Assembly (NCBI RefSeq): GCF_020687825.1
Contig: NZ_JAJEWP010000002.1
Span: 248,001 to 312,000 of the forward strand
Length of the DNA stretch: 64,000 bases
Direction of reading: 5' to 3'
Source: Fluctibacter halophilus
GTDB lineage: Bacteria > Pseudomonadota > Gammaproteobacteria > Enterobacterales > Alteromonadaceae
The translations under genes were made by a program, and so were the position numbers. Below the pieces are notes generated by a model that was not told the DNA's origin, made no database searches, and saw only the letters and a list, made by a program, of their open reading frames with translations. Shown here piece after piece: positions 7,343 to 15,832 of this stretch. How positions within the stretch are numbered: position 1 is the first letter of the stretch; every line of letters begins with the position of its first letter.

Positions 7343-9193
7343 ATGTCTGTCAACGCCTCCCAATCTGTCTCTTCCCGCGCCGTCATGGCGTGGCTGTTTG
7401 GTCATCTGCGCCCTTACAAATGGCGGGTGGTGATGGCCCTACTGGCGCTGTTGGTGGGGGCCGCGTGCTGGTTGGCGCTGGGGCAGGGGGTCAAAGGCAT
7501 TGTCGATGAGGGTTTTTCAGCCCAGAACCCAGAACAGCTCAATTTCTATGCGTTGGTCGTTATTGGCCTTGGCATTGTGGGCAGTATTGCTGCGTTTGTA
7601 CGTTTTTACTGGATGATCTGGTTGGGTGAACGGGTCAGCGCGGATATCCGCAATGCGGTTTATCATCATTTACTGTCGTTGCCGCCAAGCTTTTTTGCCC
7701 AAACCCGTACCGGCGACATCATTTCCCGTTTCACCAGCGACACCACCTTGCTGCAGAACATCGTCGGGATGGGCCTGTCCATGTCTCTGCGCGCGTCTAT
7801 CACTTTCATCGGGGCATTGCTGCTGATGCTGATCACCAGCCCCCGTCTGACGCTGTATGTGATGATCGCTGTGCCGTTGGTGCTGTTGCCCATTCGCCTG
7901 TTGGGCGACAGGGTACGGCGCTATGCCAGTAACAGCCAGGACAGGGTTGCGGATATGGGCGCGCAGGTGGATGAAACCTTGCACGAAATTCATACGGTGC
8001 AGGCCTACACCCATGAAGCGCGGGACCGACAAGCCTTTACCGATCGTATTGAGCGGATCATGGGGGCTGCCCAGCAACGCATCCGTGCCCGCGCCGGGTT
8101 GATGGCCAGCATGATGGTGATCAGCCTTACAGCCATAACTTTGGTGGCCTGGTCGGGCGCTCATCAGGTATTGTCCGGCAGCGTCAGCGCCGGTGAACTC
8201 ACCGCCTTCATGTTCTATGCGGTCATGGCCGGTGGCAGTGTGGCGACCCTCAGTGAAGTGATTGGTGAAGTGCAAAAAGCGGCCGGTGCCAGTGAACGTC
8301 TGCTGGCCTTGTTGGCGGAGAAAAACCCGCTTCTGGACGGCCGGGGCGAGGGTATGGTGGCGCAACCGGTAAAAGGGGCATTGCGTTTTGAAGACGTTCA
8401 TTTTACCTATCCCGGTGATAAGGAATTGCCGGTACTTCATGGTCTGAATATTACCATCAACCCCGGCGAACGGGTGGCGTTGGTAGGGCCCAGCGGGGCA
8501 GGGAAAAGCACCTTGTTTCAACTGTTGTTGGGCTTCTATACCCCGCAGCAAGGGCAGATTTACCTCGACGATCAGCCCTGTACTTCATTGTCTCTCACCT
8601 CGTTGCGTCAACAATTTGCCCTTGTTCCTCAGGAGCCGGTGATCTTTGCCGCATCGGTACAGGATAACATTGCCTACGCCAACCCAGAGGCATCTCAGCA
8701 GGCGGTGATTGCCGCGGCCAAGGCCGCCCATGCCGATGAATTTATCCAGGCATTGCCACAAGGGTATGAGACCGGTTTGGGTGAGCGGGGGGTGAGATTG
8801 TCGGGTGGTCAGAAGCAACGCATTGCCATTGCTCGGGCAATGCTGGCAGACCGACCCATTCTGTTACTGGATGAAGCGACCAGTGCGCTGGATGCCAGTA
8901 GCGAACATGCCGTCAAACAGGCATTGGAAGAATTAATGGCAACCCGGACCACGCTGGTGATCGCTCACCGGCTGACCACCGTGGTCAATGCCGATCGGAT
9001 TTTGGTGCTGGAGCACGGAAAATTGGTGGCGCAAGGCACCCACAACGCGTTACTCAAAAGCAGTCCGCTGTACCGGGATTTTGCCCGTCTGCAGTTGCTG
9101 GCCGATGAGTCCGCGTCCACCTTTGATGACATGGAGCTACACAATGACGAGCATTCCCCAACAACCCCGCTGGCAGGTTCCTCAACACGCTGA
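7343..9193 (+). CDS. ABC exporter, fused transmembrane and ATPase domains (MsbA-like half-transporter)
   Basis: The product is 616 aa. Residues about 20-310 form the six-helix exporter transmembrane domain and the rest the ATPase. Walker A GPSGAGKST is at 382-390, the LSGGQ signature at 486-490, and Walker B ILLLDEATSALD begins at 506 with the catalytic Glu at 511. It should work as a homodimer in the inner membrane, moving a lipid, peptide or drug outwards; the substrate cannot be read from sequence. The 3' end overlaps the start of the beta-propeller gene by 50 bases, so the two are co-expressed. It is divergent from the DUF2797 gene. Confidence 0.92.
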   Translation: MSVNASQSVSSRAVMAWLFGHLRPYKWRVVMALLALLVGAACWLALGQGVKGIVDEGFSAQNPEQLNFYALVVIGLGIVGSIAAFVRFYWMIWLGERVSADIRNAVYHHLLSLPPSFFAQTRTGDIISRFTSDTTLLQNIVGMGLSMSLRASITFIGALLLMLITSPRLTLYVMIAVPLVLLPIRLLGDRVRRYASNSQDRVADMGAQVDETLHEIHTVQAYTHEARDRQAFTDRIERIMGAAQQRIRARAGLMASMMVISLTAITLVAWSGAHQVLSGSVSAGELTAFMFYAVMAGGSVATLSEVIGEVQKAAGASERLLALLAEKNPLLDGRGEGMVAQPVKGALRFEDVHFTYPGDKELPVLHGLNITINPGERVALVGPSGAGKSTLFQLLLGFYTPQQGQIYLDDQPCTSLSLTSLRQQFALVPQEPVIFAASVQDNIAYANPEASQQAVIAAAKAAHADEFIQALPQGYETGLGERGVRLSGGQKQRIAIARAMLADRPILLLDEATSALDASSEHAVKQALEELMATRTTLVIAHRLTTVVNADRILVLEHGKLVAQGTHNALLKSSPLYRDFARLQLLADESASTFDDMELHNDEHSPTTPLAGSSTR

Positions 9194-10376
9194 TACACAG
9201 GTTAATTCGGTCGCCATCAGCGCCGATGGCAGTCTGTGCGTGTTCGGCACATCCCAGGAATACGGCGATGGCCATTTTTCAGTGTATGCCTACAACCGAG
9301 ACGGCAGTCAGCGCTGGCAGCATCCCATCCCACAAAACGAGGCGCAGCAGGGAGTGTTCTGGGTTGCGGTGAATGATACCGCAAGGGCCGTCGCGGCTGG
9401 CGGGGCACTGAGCAAAGAGCAGGGATTTTTACAGATTTTTGACGGCACCTCGGGTAAGCAGTTGCTGGTGGAGTATTTCAGCGAACGGGTCAATCAGGTG
9501 GCCTTCAGTGCCGACGGTGAGCGCTTGCTGGTGGTGGCCGGTGACAGTGCCTATCTGTACCTGGTGGACGATGACAAGGCTTCCCGTGTTGGTAGTATCA
9601 GTTGTAGCCCTTGGTACCTCAACAGTTGTGCCATCGATGCTGGCGGTGACTGTATGCTGGTGTCGGCAATCGATTACGCCGACAATGCCCGTCGCTGGAA
9701 GGGGGAAGCGACAACGTCCTCTACCCAAGGACGGGTCATGCGCCTGGCCGTCGACCCATCGACAAGCACCGGGCTAACGGTGCAAAGCCATTGCGCATTG
9801 CCCAGTGGTAGCATGCGTGTGGCAACCACGGATGACGGCACATACTGGGTTGCCGCATTGCACAGTGGTCAGGGCGCGCTGATTGACGCCGCTAATCCTG
9901 AACAGGTCGCAGCGCTTTTGGCACCGAATAATCTGTCATTGTCGGTGGCCTATGGCGCCGACATTACCCGTACCGATAGCGGTGATGTGGTGGCCGCGAT
10001 TGGCGCCAATCAGTCCAATGTTCAGCAGGGCGTGCTGTATGTGCGGCGTTTTGCTACGCCGGTGACCAGCGCTTCCCAACCCAGTGGCTGGCAAAGCTTG
10101 TTGAACCTGGGGGCGAATCCGGGTGTCAGTCTGGATCGCAACGCAACCCAGGTCACCGCCACCGATGGCGAACCCTATTCCAGCACCGGTGATGCCAGTA
10201 CCGCTGAGAGCGCAGGCCACTTCTACCTCTATGATGGTGTCAGCGGCGAAAAAGTGTGGCAATATGACACCACGCTAATGAATTGGCCGATGCAAATCAC
10301 GCCGGATGGTACAGCCATACTGGGCGGTAGCGACAGCGGTCAGGTGTTTTACTGGAGTGCCAGCACTACATGCTAA
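9144..10376 (+). CDS. WD40/PQQ-like beta-propeller protein
   Basis: The product is 410 aa. The start at 9144 lies inside the end of the ABC exporter gene and is chosen because GGAG at 9133-9136 precedes it and the propeller pattern starts right after; the frame runs further upstream only as an overlap. Repeats such as VAISADGSLCVFGT, VAFSADGERLLVVAGD and a C-terminal MQITPDGTAILGG show the S/T-x-D-G-x-x-L blade signature, probably seven blades. No signal peptide is seen, so it is likely cytoplasmic. Its stop codon overlaps the start of a MASE1-GGDEF gene. It may be a scaffold or sensor between exporter and cyclase; that is inference from the gene order. Confidence 0.75.
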   Translation: MTSIPQQPRWQVPQHADTQVNSVAISADGSLCVFGTSQEYGDGHFSVYAYNRDGSQRWQHPIPQNEAQQGVFWVAVNDTARAVAAGGALSKEQGFLQIFDGTSGKQLLVEYFSERVNQVAFSADGERLLVVAGDSAYLYLVDDDKASRVGSISCSPWYLNSCAIDAGGDCMLVSAIDYADNARRWKGEATTSSTQGRVMRLAVDPSTSTGLTVQSHCALPSGSMRVATTDDGTYWVAALHSGQGALIDAANPEQVAALLAPNNLSLSVAYGADITRTDSGDVVAAIGANQSNVQQGVLYVRRFATPVTSASQPSGWQSLLNLGANPGVSLDRNATQVTATDGEPYSSTGDASTAESAGHFYLYDGVSGEKVWQYDTTLMNWPMQITPDGTAILGGSDSGQVFYWSASTTC

Positions 10377-11830
10377 CAAGTGACGCCTTACGCCGTAAGG
10401 TTCTGAACGGGTTTAAGAACTCTACACTGTTGCGCAGTGGGGTACTTGCCCTCATGTGGTTGATGGTCTGGCAGCTGGGTCGTCTGGTGGAGTACACCGA
10501 TCACGCCAGTGTGTGGTTTCCTGCTGCCGGGCTGACCTACGCCGCGTTGTTGATCATGGGTTTCAGTGCGGTGTTGCCATTGATGCTGGCGGGCACCCTT
10601 ATCACCGTCTGGACCGGGCAGTATTACGAGCTGGGCATGTCCCTCGAGCAACTGCTGTTGGCCGGCGGGTTGTTTTCCGTGGCCCACATAGCGCCCTATT
10701 ATCTGGGGGCCAGTCTGGTCAGTTGGCTGGCGCGCAGTAACCGTCTCAGTCTTCCACAGCTTATTATTACCTTCCTGGTGTCGACGGCGTTGGTGTCGCT
10801 GGCAGCGACCTTTTTGGTGTTGGGTGTGCTGATTGTCACCAGTATGATGCCCGAAAGTGCATTGTCGAGTACCTGGCTGCCGTTCTGGATCGGCGATATG
10901 GCCGGCGTGATTGTGCTGGCACCGCTGTTCGCCGCTTTGCTGGCGCTGGTGCATGCCAAGCCCAACTTTCGCCTTGATGGCTACCTGGGCATGCGTCAGT
11001 ATCGCCCCAGCCGGGAATACAAGTTTAAGCTACTGACCGTGGTCACCATGATCGTGGCCTCTATGCTGCTGGCTGACTACAGTCAGGCACCGGAAAGTGC
11101 ATTTGCGATATTCTTTCTTGCCGTGCCCCACATGTGGATCGCCTGCAGTGAAAGTGCGTTTTTTAATACCCTCAGTCTGGCCATCAGCAGCTTTCTGATC
11201 GCACTGCTGGTACATGTGCTCGGGTTGATGGAATACGTGATGGTGTATCAGTTCGCGATCAACGTGGTGGCCGCTAACGCGTTATTTGGTGTGGCTGTGC
11301 CGGCGCTGACTGCCGATGTGCGCAAGTTACGCCGCAAAGTCGATACCGATTCATTGACCCGCACGGCATCCCGCGAACACATGTTGCTCAAAGCAGAGTC
11401 CGAAATCCATCGCAGCCAGACCTTTGATTTGCCCTTGTCGCTGGTGGTGTTCGATATCGATCACTTTAAGCTGATCAATGATCAACATGGCCACAGTGTC
11501 GGTGATGATGCTCTCAAGGCGGTCAGTGATGTGGCCCGCCAGTGTTTGCGTCCCAGTGACATGATCGGACGCTTTGGTGGCGATGAATTTGTACTGCTGC
11601 TACCGCGCACCATTGAAGAAGACGCTGAGCACATCGCCGATCGTATTCGCATGGGGCTGGAGGAGTTAAAGCTCAACGGTTTGCGTATCAGCTCCAGCTT
11701 CGGTGTTGCCCAGCTACAACGGGGTGACAATTTCAGTGGACTGTTTCAACGGGCCGATCGGGCGCTGTATCAGGCCAAAAAGGCCGGCCGCAATCGCGTC
11801 ATGTCTGCCATGACCGACGAGGCCAGTTAA
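10370..11830 (+). CDS. MASE1-GGDEF diguanylate cyclase
   Basis: The product is 486 aa. Residues about 18-310 contain eight to ten hydrophobic segments with HASVWFPAAGLTYAALL near residue 44 and later WLPFWIGDMAGVIVLAPL, the hallmarks of the MASE1 membrane sensor. The GGDEF domain is intact with GGDEF at 403-407, and RPSD five residues before it forms a product-inhibition I-site. It should make cyclic di-GMP under control of an unknown membrane signal. ATG at 10370 overlaps the stop of the beta-propeller gene, and yjjX follows after seven bases, so it belongs to the ABC/propeller transcription unit. Confidence 0.92.
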   Translation: MLTSDALRRKVLNGFKNSTLLRSGVLALMWLMVWQLGRLVEYTDHASVWFPAAGLTYAALLIMGFSAVLPLMLAGTLITVWTGQYYELGMSLEQLLLAGGLFSVAHIAPYYLGASLVSWLARSNRLSLPQLIITFLVSTALVSLAATFLVLGVLIVTSMMPESALSSTWLPFWIGDMAGVIVLAPLFAALLALVHAKPNFRLDGYLGMRQYRPSREYKFKLLTVVTMIVASMLLADYSQAPESAFAIFFLAVPHMWIACSESAFFNTLSLAISSFLIALLVHVLGLMEYVMVYQFAINVVAANALFGVAVPALTADVRKLRRKVDTDSLTRTASREHMLLKAESEIHRSQTFDLPLSLVVFDIDHFKLINDQHGHSVGDDALKAVSDVARQCLRPSDMIGRFGGDEFVLLLPRTIEEDAEHIADRIRMGLEELKLNGLRISSSFGVAQLQRGDNFSGLFQRADRALYQAKKAGRNRVMSAMTDEAS

Positions 11831-11837
11831 TCCTCTT

Positions 11838-12398
11838 ATGCAAGACGTATCCAAACAACCTACAAACGGCCAGCAACTGCGCATTGTGGTGGGTTCCAAA
11901 AACCCGGTAAAAGTGCAGGCGGTCGCCAATGCCTTCCAGGCCGCCTGGCCTCAGTCTGATCTTGATGTTCAGGGCGTGTCGGCACCGTCCGGTGTTGCCG
12001 ACCAACCGCTCAATGGCGATGAGACCCTCACTGGTGCCCGCAATCGGGTGGTGTTTTGCCAGCAACATTTTGACGCTGACTATTATGTCGCCATCGAAGG
12101 GGGCGTTGACGGGTTTGCATACGGCGCGGCAACCTTCGCCTATGTGGTCATTGCCCACGATACCCGCACGGTGGTCGGTCGCAGTGCCAACCTGCCGCTC
12201 CCTGCCTCGGTGTTTGAAGCGCTGCAACAAGGGGCCGAATTAGGTCCATTGATGGATGAAATGTTTGGCACCACCAATGTGAAACAAAAAGGCGGCGCGA
12301 TCAGTTTGTTCACCAATGGTCTGGAGAGCCGACAAGGCGCTTACGAGCAGGCGATGATCATGGCGCTGGCCCCTTATCTACACCCCCAGTTGTATTAA
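11838..12398 (+). CDS. yjjX: Inosine/xanthosine triphosphatase
   Basis: The product is 186 aa, close to E. coli YjjX. Family features are the N-terminal VGSKNPVKVQAV nucleotide-binding stretch, the GVADQPLNGDETLTGARNR segment and YYVAIEGGVD. The enzyme hydrolyses ITP and XTP to diphosphates and so keeps deaminated purines out of nucleic acids. It lies seven bases behind the MASE1-GGDEF gene, which suggests co-transcription without an obvious functional link. No strong ribosome-binding site precedes ATG 11838, so coupling to the upstream gene is plausible. Confidence 0.9.
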   Translation: MQDVSKQPTNGQQLRIVVGSKNPVKVQAVANAFQAAWPQSDLDVQGVSAPSGVADQPLNGDETLTGARNRVVFCQQHFDADYYVAIEGGVDGFAYGAATFAYVVIAHDTRTVVGRSANLPLPASVFEALQQGAELGPLMDEMFGTTNVKQKGGAISLFTNGLESRQGAYEQAMIMALAPYLHPQLY

Positions 12399-12465
12399 AG
12401 CATTGCTCAAATCCTGAACACCCGCTAGCCTAGACGTTATTGACGGTTACACGAGAGAGTCAGGC

Positions 12466-13305
12466 ATGGGCCGATGGGCGTCATTGATGCAACGCTGGGG
12501 TATAGCAATGCTGCTGGGGATGACCGCGGTGGTGCAAGCCCAACCTTCGGTACTGTGGCTGTCGTCTAAATTTCCTCCTTGCCACATGCCGGGCGCACCT
12601 GACAAGCAGGGTTATTGCGATAAAGCACAGGCCCTGATCCAACAACGCCTTCCTGAGTACACCCACCGTCAGCAGTACGCGAGTTTGCAACGTATTCAAC
12701 AACTGATGAAAACCGATGAGCAGTTCTGCACCCTGACCTTGCTGCACAGCCCTGAGCGGGCCAATTATATGCATTTTTCCCGCCCTATTTTGGGCATCAT
12801 CGCCAATGGCTTTATCGCCCGCGCAGATGACCCACGTCTGCCAGGGATCATGCTCGATGAACAGCGGGTGTCATTGTCTGACGCCCTGCAACAAAACTGG
12901 TTAATCGGAGTGAATAAGAAACGGGTTTACGGGGCGCATATCGACGGTCTGCTGGCAGCCAATAGTGATGGAGTGGTAGGCATTGACGGTGAACGGCAAT
13001 CCATTCCTTTACTACTGGCCAAGCGCTTTGATGGCACCATCGGCAGTGCCGCGGAGCTCGGCTGGCACATGCACAACAACGGTCAGTCCCAACGGCTACG
13101 CTTTTTTCTGATCGATCAATCCGCGGCGTTGTTGCATCCGGCGGTCAGTTGCCGTAATTCGGTACTCGGACGTGAAATTATTCAACGGCTAAACGAGCGT
13201 ATCACGGCGCAGGATCAGGCTGCCTTTGTGCGTTTCTATGTCGATTGGCTACCGGCCCAATGGCAACAGCATTATGACACGCTGGTGTCTGAAGGCCCCC
13301 GTTGA
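12466..13305 (+). CDS. Periplasmic solute-binding protein, family 3-like (TIGR02285 type)
   Basis: The product is 279 aa. An N-terminal signal peptide ends near VVQAQ (about residue 26), so the protein is periplasmic; ATG 12487 is an alternative start. Two Cys in the mature N-terminus and the segments LLHSPERANYMHFSRPIL and GFIAR are typical of the SBP_bac_3-like hypothetical family that is usually not linked to an ABC permease. No permease gene is near, so it may be a ligand sensor for membrane signalling proteins such as the neighbouring diguanylate cyclase rather than a transporter component; this is inference. Its end overlaps the convergent exonuclease gene by 34 bases. Confidence 0.75.
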   Translation: MGRWASLMQRWGIAMLLGMTAVVQAQPSVLWLSSKFPPCHMPGAPDKQGYCDKAQALIQQRLPEYTHRQQYASLQRIQQLMKTDEQFCTLTLLHSPERANYMHFSRPILGIIANGFIARADDPRLPGIMLDEQRVSLSDALQQNWLIGVNKKRVYGAHIDGLLAANSDGVVGIDGERQSIPLLLAKRFDGTIGSAAELGWHMHNNGQSQRLRFFLIDQSAALLHPAVSCRNSVLGREIIQRLNERITAQDQAAFVRFYVDWLPAQWQQHYDTLVSEGPR

Positions 13306-15467
13306 TGGGTGGCCAGCCGATGGGCCTGAATGTGCTGAAATAGAGATGCGGTCGCTTGTGCATCGGCCAACGCCCGGTGGTGATCGGTCAACGGGATGTC
13401 AAAATGGGCACACAGGTTTTTCAGCGCGTAGGAGGACAGCCCCGGTTCGGCTTTGCGCATGCCTTGCACGGTGCACAGTCGTGGCATGTACCAGTTGCGC
13501 GCCAGGCGGTTGAACTCGGCGCGGAAAAAACCGTAGTCGAAACTGACATTGTGGGCCACAAATACCGCCCCATCGAGAAAATCCAACACATCATCGGCCA
13601 CCTCCGCAAAGGTCGGCGCGTCCGCGACCATTTCCTGGCTGATACCGGTCAGACGGGTGATGAACGGTGGAATGTTGCGCTGCGGGTTGATCAGGCTGTG
13701 CCACTTATCCACCACCTCACCATCAATGACCTTAACCATGCCAATCTCGGTGATGCGATGGTTGTCTCCTTTTCCACCGGTGGTTTCAACATCCACAATC
13801 ACATAGGGCTGTAAGGGATCAAGGGTCCATTCAACCCGGGTGATGCGCACATCGATAGCGGCGTTTTGCAGCAATCGAATACTGATCAACTGATTCTTAC
13901 GCAACTGGTCGCCCGGTGCTTTGACTTCTTCAAAGCGAACCTGGCCATTGTCCACCACCATCAGGTCGGGAAACCCATCACTGTAGCTGTGGTAGTCCTG
14001 ACTCATGGCCCGCAGTATGTGATGCAGGCTGCGGATGTCGATGTGGGCGATGCCGCTGTGCAGCCACTGCAGGATGTCGCTATGCCAGCGGAACACTCCA
14101 CTGGGAGTACCATAGTGGCGGGTGACCTGTTGTTGCACGTAGCGACTCAGCGCGGCCTGGGTATCGAGGCTTGCCAGGCGTTGCTCGATGGCTTCGGACG
14201 CCTGGGCATAAAAGGTGTTTTCCACCAGGGCCCGGGGCCGCCAGTCGAATTCGGTGACGCGGCTGGCTTGACTGCCGGTGTGCAGTTCATCCCAGAACAC
14301 CACGCCGAACAGGGCCAGCCAGACGTTGTTTTCAGTGTGCCAGGCGGTTTTTCCTTGCTGGCGGTAATGTTTGATCACCCCTTGTTCAACACGGTTGCGG
14401 TACATTTCATCCACGGCAACCGACTGGCTATGCTGGCGCAACATATCGGTCAGTGTACTGGTGCGCTTGCCGTGGAATTTGCGCGCCATAAAATCCTCCG
14501 CAAACAGCAGCAGGTGCTCACTGGGAGGATCATCGATGATCCGCTGCAGCGCCTGTTCGACATCGTCCCGGTGGCCGTCTTTGTAGTGGGCCCGGATCAG
14601 CTTTTCCTGCGCATCCGGGTGTTGGCTGAACGACCATAGCCGTTGCGCCCGTTCGGGGTGATCTGGGTTCAGTGTGGCGGCCAGTTGCAGTATCAACCGG
14701 TCGCGAATGTGCTGAGCACGTTCGCCCAGGGGCGGTGCTGGCGTATCCAGGCGACTGTGCAGGCTATCGAACAAGGTCAACGCCGTGTTGACACGGTCTT
14801 CCCGCTCAGCCTCTTTGAGCTGCTGGCGTGCCAATGACCATTCAAAGGCAAGGCGTGCTTCTTCAGCGTTGGAAAAACGGGCGCTTGTGTGTGTGGTCTG
14901 GTTGTCGGCGGTACGCATCACACCAAGGTCGCGCATCGAGAATTTGTTCAGCGTGCCGCGTAAATCACCAAAATACAGAAACAGCAAAAAGCGCCAACTG
15001 CTGTCGTAGCTACGCAGCCAGTAGCGCTGTTGCCAGGGCGCTTGATCAACCACTTTACCGTCGAGGTGGGCAATGGCGGTGCTGATCAGTGTGTCTTTGC
15101 GGGCACTGCGGGGCAGCTCCAACTGGTGCCGGGCGAGCATCTCGGCGACGTCGTCCTTACCCAGCAGCGGCAGGATCGTTGGCCAGTCCCGAGCATCCGG
15201 TCTCCGGATCAGACCCAGATCGCAGAGTTGTGTCAGTGCGCCCGGACAATCCGGGATCTCATCGTATTGCAGGGTATCGGCTTTGATCAGTGGGTGCTTT
15301 CGGGTGGCGGTGCGCACCAGCATGCAGCGGGTATCCTCACACAATCCTTGCACCTGCTGAACAAAGCGCTGTTCTGCGTCACCCAGCAAGTGGCTGCAGG
15401 CCTGCTCAATGTAGGCCAGAAACTCTTCAAAGTGGGTCAGGTAATACTTTTCCGGTAAGGTTTTCAC
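13272..15467 (-). CDS. FAN1-like VRR-NUC nuclease fused to a DnaQ-type 3'-5' exonuclease
   Basis: The product is 731 aa. The N-terminal 450 residues are helical and resemble the region in front of VRR-NUC in FAN1 proteins. The VRR-NUC core follows with GFPD (Asp501) and EEVK (Glu514, Lys516), the PD-(D/E)xK catalytic set. The last 180 residues are a DEDDh exonuclease: Asp559 and Glu561 in DVETTG, Asp644 in HNVSFDYG, His697 and Asp702 in HRALADA. Both nuclease centres look intact. FAN1 cuts branched or crosslinked DNA from a flap; a coupled 3'-5' exonuclease would trim the product. The gene is divergent from a CPXCG protein and convergent with the solute-binding protein. Confidence 0.88.
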   Translation of the reverse strand: MKTLPEKYYLTHFEEFLAYIEQACSHLLGDAEQRFVQQVQGLCEDTRCMLVRTATRKHPLIKADTLQYDEIPDCPGALTQLCDLGLIRRPDARDWPTILPLLGKDDVAEMLARHQLELPRSARKDTLISTAIAHLDGKVVDQAPWQQRYWLRSYDSSWRFLLFLYFGDLRGTLNKFSMRDLGVMRTADNQTTHTSARFSNAEEARLAFEWSLARQQLKEAEREDRVNTALTLFDSLHSRLDTPAPPLGERAQHIRDRLILQLAATLNPDHPERAQRLWSFSQHPDAQEKLIRAHYKDGHRDDVEQALQRIIDDPPSEHLLLFAEDFMARKFHGKRTSTLTDMLRQHSQSVAVDEMYRNRVEQGVIKHYRQQGKTAWHTENNVWLALFGVVFWDELHTGSQASRVTEFDWRPRALVENTFYAQASEAIEQRLASLDTQAALSRYVQQQVTRHYGTPSGVFRWHSDILQWLHSGIAHIDIRSLHHILRAMSQDYHSYSDGFPDLMVVDNGQVRFEEVKAPGDQLRKNQLISIRLLQNAAIDVRITRVEWTLDPLQPYVIVDVETTGGKGDNHRITEIGMVKVIDGEVVDKWHSLINPQRNIPPFITRLTGISQEMVADAPTFAEVADDVLDFLDGAVFVAHNVSFDYGFFRAEFNRLARNWYMPRLCTVQGMRKAEPGLSSYALKNLCAHFDIPLTDHHRALADAQATASLFQHIQAHRLATHQRGPSDTSVS

Positions 15468-15575
15468 GACGGCATGTTGGATACTGGTTATTTGTACAGG
15501 TTAGCATGTGAAAAGTCGACGTCAATGGTTGGCTGGCACTATACTCTCGGGGAAGCAATGCCAAGGAGCTGATCC

Positions 15576-15767
15576 ATGAGTGTGACCGAGCCGTTATCCT
15601 TTACCTGCCCTTATTGTATGGCCAGCAACACCCTGATGGTGGATCCCATCGCCGACCCGGGTCAACAGCAAATCATTGACTGCCAGGTCTGTTGTCAGCC
15701 GATTGAAGTCAGTATCAGTGGTAAACCCGGCGCCTATGACATCAGCGCCCATCGGGACGACGAATAA
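15576..15767 (+). CDS. CPXCG-motif cysteine-rich small protein
   Basis: The product is 63 aa. CPYC at residues about 11-14 and CQVCCQ around 39-44 make a zinc-ribbon pair, and the C-terminal acidic tail (SAHRDDE) matches the Cys_rich_CPXG family, although the second knuckle reads CQVC. Proteins of this family are conserved in gammaproteobacteria but uncharacterised to my knowledge. An AAGGAG ribosome-binding site lies upstream (near 15562). It sits 65 bases before the ygiQ-like gene, which has its own promoter. Confidence 0.85.
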   Translation: MSVTEPLSFTCPYCMASNTLMVDPIADPGQQQIIDCQVCCQPIEVSISGKPGAYDISAHRDDE

Positions 15768-15791
15768 TCGGCTGTTTGCTGTCCCGGCTTC

Positions 15792-15800
15792 TGGTATAAT
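15792..15800 (+). promoter_or_regulatory. Extended -10 promoter of the YgiQ-family gene
   Basis: TGGTATAAT is a perfect extended -10 element (TG at 15792-15793, TATAAT at 15795-15800), 33 bases before the start codon. No good -35 is present at normal spacing, as is usual for extended -10 promoters. Confidence 0.6.
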
Positions 15801-15832
15801 CGCCGGTCCTGTTATTTACCTTGCGGAGTCAC

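Noticed and set aside
13866-14639. 257-codon open frame antisense to the nuclease fusion
   Set aside because: It lies opposite the helical region of the VRR-NUC protein and shows no family pattern.
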